Both the position numbers and the translations under genes were made by a program. From positions 1-6,775 of the forward strand of contig CAJJLI010000110.1 in the NCBI GenBank assembly GCA_905192625.1: 6,775 bases of DNA, in the 5' to 3' direction. Positions within the stretch are counted from its first letter, which is position 1; every line of letters begins with the position of its first letter. Below, piece after piece: positions 5,521-6,775 of the stretch. The notes beneath the pieces were generated by a model. That model did no database searches and had not been told where the DNA came from. It saw only the letters and a list, made by a program, of their open reading frames with translations. The stretch is from an uncultured Clostridium sp. (lineage in GTDB: Bacteria; Bacillota; Clostridia; Lachnospirales; Lachnospiraceae).

Positions 5521-6093
5521 ATGAATACAAATAATTTTATAGATTGCAATAAAATGATCTTAATTGGCGCAACAGGTAGAAATAGTGGAAAAACGACCTT
5601 GGCAACTAATATTATTAAGGCATATGGTGATACAGTACCTTTCATAGCATTTAAATTTATTGTAATTAATAATACTAAAGATGTTTGTCCTAGAGGTGGA
5701 GCAGGATGTGGAATATGTAACGGCTTAGAGGGTATCTATGATATAACTGAGGAATTAAATGAAGGTAATAAAGATACAATGCTCCTAAAAAAGGCTGGTG
5801 CAAAGCATGTCTATCTAATACGCTCTTTAAAAGAACATTTAAACGAAGCATTAAAAGAAGCGCTAACCTATGTTCCTCCCAATGCACATATTATAAGTGA
5901 ATCCAATAGCTTACGCCATGTTGTAAAACCTGCTTGCTTTATTATGATTCGTAGCGATGCCTCAGAAGCGATGAAGCCCTCTGCAAAATCCGTAATTGAC
6001 TATGCTGACGTCATCTTAGAAAAGAATCATGAAGAATTCTCTGATTTTGTACATGAACTCCCTCGAATGATTCCAAGTCTTGTAATCCAATAA
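5521..6093 (+). CDS. MobB-like P-loop NTPase with a three-cysteine motif
   Basis: The 190-residue protein has a Walker A loop, GATGRNSGKTT (residues 16-26), and the segment DTMLLKKAGAKHVYLIR (85-101), which resembles the LRKAGA region of MobB, the GTP-binding accessory protein of molybdopterin guanine dinucleotide synthesis. A Walker-B-like strand ends in ISES at 125-128. An unusual Cys56-x6-Cys63-x2-Cys66 motif lies between, which could bind a metal or cluster. AOR enzymes normally use the non-dinucleotide cofactor, so a direct role in YdhV maturation is uncertain; tungsten, molybdenum or metal handling is equally possible. ATG 5521 is chosen because AAGGG lies seven bases upstream; a TTG at 5491 would add ten residues without support. 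It has its own promoter and a long structured leader. Confidence 0.7.
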   Translation: MNTNNFIDCNKMILIGATGRNSGKTTLATNIIKAYGDTVPFIAFKFIVINNTKDVCPRGGAGCGICNGLEGIYDITEELNEGNKDTMLLKKAGAKHVYLIRSLKEHLNEALKEALTYVPPNAHIISESNSLRHVVKPACFIMIRSDASEAMKPSAKSVIDYADVILEKNHEEFSDFVHELPRMIPSLVIQ

Positions 6094-6094
6094 A

Positions 6095-6141
6095 ACATAA
6101 AAAGCTGTAAATTTGCATTAGATTATTGCAAATTTACAGCT
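6095..6141 (-). terminator. Intrinsic terminator between the MobB-like gene and the 96-residue gene
   Basis: AGCTGTAAATTTGCA (6103-6117) and its perfect complement (6127-6141) form a 15-bp stem with a 9-base loop. On the minus strand it is followed by a run of U, so it terminates the 96-residue gene. On the plus strand it lies 9 bases after the MobB-like stop codon but has a poor U-tail; it may still protect that transcript's 3' end. Confidence 0.8.
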
Positions 6142-6145
6142 AGAA

Positions 6146-6436
6146 TTAATTAATTCGATCACCTGAAACACTTATCTTCCCGAAGTTAGTATCAGCTTCC
6201 CCTGTTAATTGATCACCAGTGATCGTTCCATGGAATACTACTTTTACTTTCATCAGCATTTTTCTTGCCTCTAATTTAAATTCGAAGTTATTCCCATTGA
6301 TAATTCCACTGATATCTTGTTTCATACCCATCATTTCTAAGCTTCCTGTAAAACTATCTTTTGATGTCACTAAAGACAGGATTCCATTCTGTTCACCCAT
6401 TTGTGTTGATAACTTTAATTTATATGTTCCATCCAT
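6146..6436 (-). CDS. Small beta-rich protein of unknown function
   Basis: I do not recognise a named family. The 96-residue protein has alternating hydrophobic strands broken by Gly-Asn/Asp turns, for example SGIINGNNFEFK and GTITGDQLTGEA, and reads as a small, antiparallel, lipocalin-like or other beta-barrel fold. There is no signal peptide, membrane segment or cysteine, so it is probably a soluble cytoplasmic protein or ligand-binding domain. Methionine is frequent in its middle (MMGMK, RKMLMK). The ATG at 6436 is preferred because AGGAGGT lies nine bases upstream; an upstream ATG at 6478 would add 14 residues that include the binding site itself. It is monocistronic, between a strong terminator and the rRNA operon end. 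No link to the redox genes can be shown. Confidence 0.75.
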   Translation of the reverse strand: MDGTYKLKLSTQMGEQNGILSLVTSKDSFTGSLEMMGMKQDISGIINGNNFEFKLEARKMLMKVKVVFHGTITGDQLTGEADTNFGKISVSGDRIN

Positions 6437-6492
6437 GGTCTTCGTACCTCCTAAACGTTTAAGACATAATTTAATCATTATTTTAATTAAAT

Positions 6493-6517
6493 ATATGTCG
6501 CACTGCAGTGAACATAT
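6493..6517. promoter_or_regulatory. Dyad element upstream of the 96-residue gene, possible operator
   Basis: A perfect palindrome CACTGCAGTG (6501-6510) is flanked by ATATG (6493-6497) and CATAT (6513-6517), giving a 25-base dyad with slightly unequal gaps. It is among the more GC-rich parts of this intergenic region and lies just downstream of the predicted start of transcription. Confidence 0.35.
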
Positions 6518-6527
6518 GACAGTAACT

Positions 6528-6557
6528 TATATAGAACATAACCGTGAAAAATACCAA
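6528..6557 (-). promoter_or_regulatory. Candidate promoter of the 96-residue gene
   Basis: Minus-strand TTGGTA (6552-6557) and TATATA (6528-6533) are separated by 18 bases. The start would be near 6521, with the dyad at 6493-6517 immediately downstream. The boxes are imperfect and other AT-rich candidates exist. Confidence 0.35.
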
Positions 6558-6627
6558 ACGCTACTATTGTACATGAACCCACTTTCTATCAGAAAGATTT
6601 TTATTATAATGTGCAATTATGATAAAT

Positions 6628-6657
6628 AAAAAAAGAAACCACAAAACTGTAGTTTCT
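6628..6657 (-). terminator. Intrinsic terminator of the rRNA operon
   Basis: On the minus strand AGAAACTAC (6657-6649) pairs with GTGGTTTCT (6642-6634), one G-U pair included, around a 6-base loop and is followed by six or more U. It lies about 85 bases past the 23S 3' end, in the direction of rRNA transcription. Confidence 0.85.
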
Positions 6658-6668
6658 AGAAATCCTAT

Positions 6669-6692
6669 TATATACATTTTCAATTGTATATA
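6669..6692 (-). repeat. Inverted repeat in the 23S rRNA 3' trailer
   Basis: TATATACA (6669-6676) and TGTATATA (6685-6692) are perfect 8-bp arms with an 8-base loop. It lies between the mature 23S end and the terminator. It may form a processing hairpin in the trailer, but it is AT-only apart from one pair per arm and weak. Confidence 0.35.
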
Positions 6693-6740
6693 CACTCAAA
6701 ACCTCACACTGAATCATCCATTTTTAAAACAAACTTTTTA

Positions 6741-6775
6741 GGTTAAGCCCTCGACCTATTAGTATTAGTCAGCTA
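6741..6775 (-). rRNA. 23S ribosomal RNA, 3' end only
   Basis: The minus strand reads AGCTGACTAATACTAATAGG followed by TCGAGGGCTTAACC, the highly conserved 3' end of bacterial 23S rRNA. The mature end lies at about 6739-6741; the rest of the gene is beyond the window. No 5S rRNA follows before the terminator. Confidence 0.93.

Noticed and set aside
6582..6600. Small hairpin CTTTCT/AGAAAG followed by T-rich sequence on the plus strand
   Set aside because: The loop is only three bases, the stem is weak, and no plus-strand gene ends here.
6219..6629. 136-codon open frame on the plus strand
   Set aside because: Overlaps the 96-residue gene on the other strand, which has an AGGAGGT site and a matching terminator. 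The long frame has no start signal and runs into the rRNA terminator.
1..6775. CRISPR array, insertion sequence, phage or tRNA genes
   Set aside because: No regularly spaced repeats, transposase or integrase frames, or cloverleaf-like sequences were found on either strand.

Overview
The window is AT-rich, uses AGGAGG-type ribosome binding sites and strong sigma-A-like promoters, and reads as a low-GC Firmicute, most likely an anaerobic Clostridia/Lachnospiraceae genome (inference from composition and gene content; no search was run). Two edges are unusual. Bases 1 to about 53 are GC-rich and carry a 19-codon open frame with very high GC at third positions, so they look like DNA of different origin joined to the clostridial sequence. 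Bases 6741-6775 are the 3' end of a 23S rRNA gene on the minus strand.

Layout. On the minus strand lie ydhV (tungsten aldehyde:ferredoxin oxidoreductase family, 60-2186) and, just upstream in the same operon, ydhY (four-cluster ferredoxin with a Tat signal and lipobox, 2200-2832). Diverging from them on the plus strand are tatA (3080-3274) and tatC (3285-4025). The 247-bp gap between holds back-to-back promoters and overlapping inverted repeats. tatC converges on a membrane-anchored RnfG-like FMN-binding protein (4229-5014, minus), with a long hairpin terminator between them. A 506-bp region with two outward promoters and a structured leader separates that gene from a MobB-like P-loop protein (5521-6093, plus). 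This converges on a 96-residue beta-rich protein of unknown role (6146-6436, minus). The 23S rRNA end and its terminator close the window.

How the genes may work together (inference). A TatA-TatC pair sits next to one obvious Tat substrate, YdhY, whose operon partner YdhV is a signal-less pterin enzyme of the AOR family. A covalently flavinylated, membrane-anchored FMN protein and a pterin-cofactor-type NTPase lie within 3.5 kb. The set is consistent with a compact extracytoplasmic redox module: Tat exports YdhY, perhaps carrying YdhV with it, and the FMN protein exchanges electrons with it at the outer face of the membrane. The enteric ydh partners (ydhU, W, X, T) are not present in this window. 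The substrate of YdhV is unknown.
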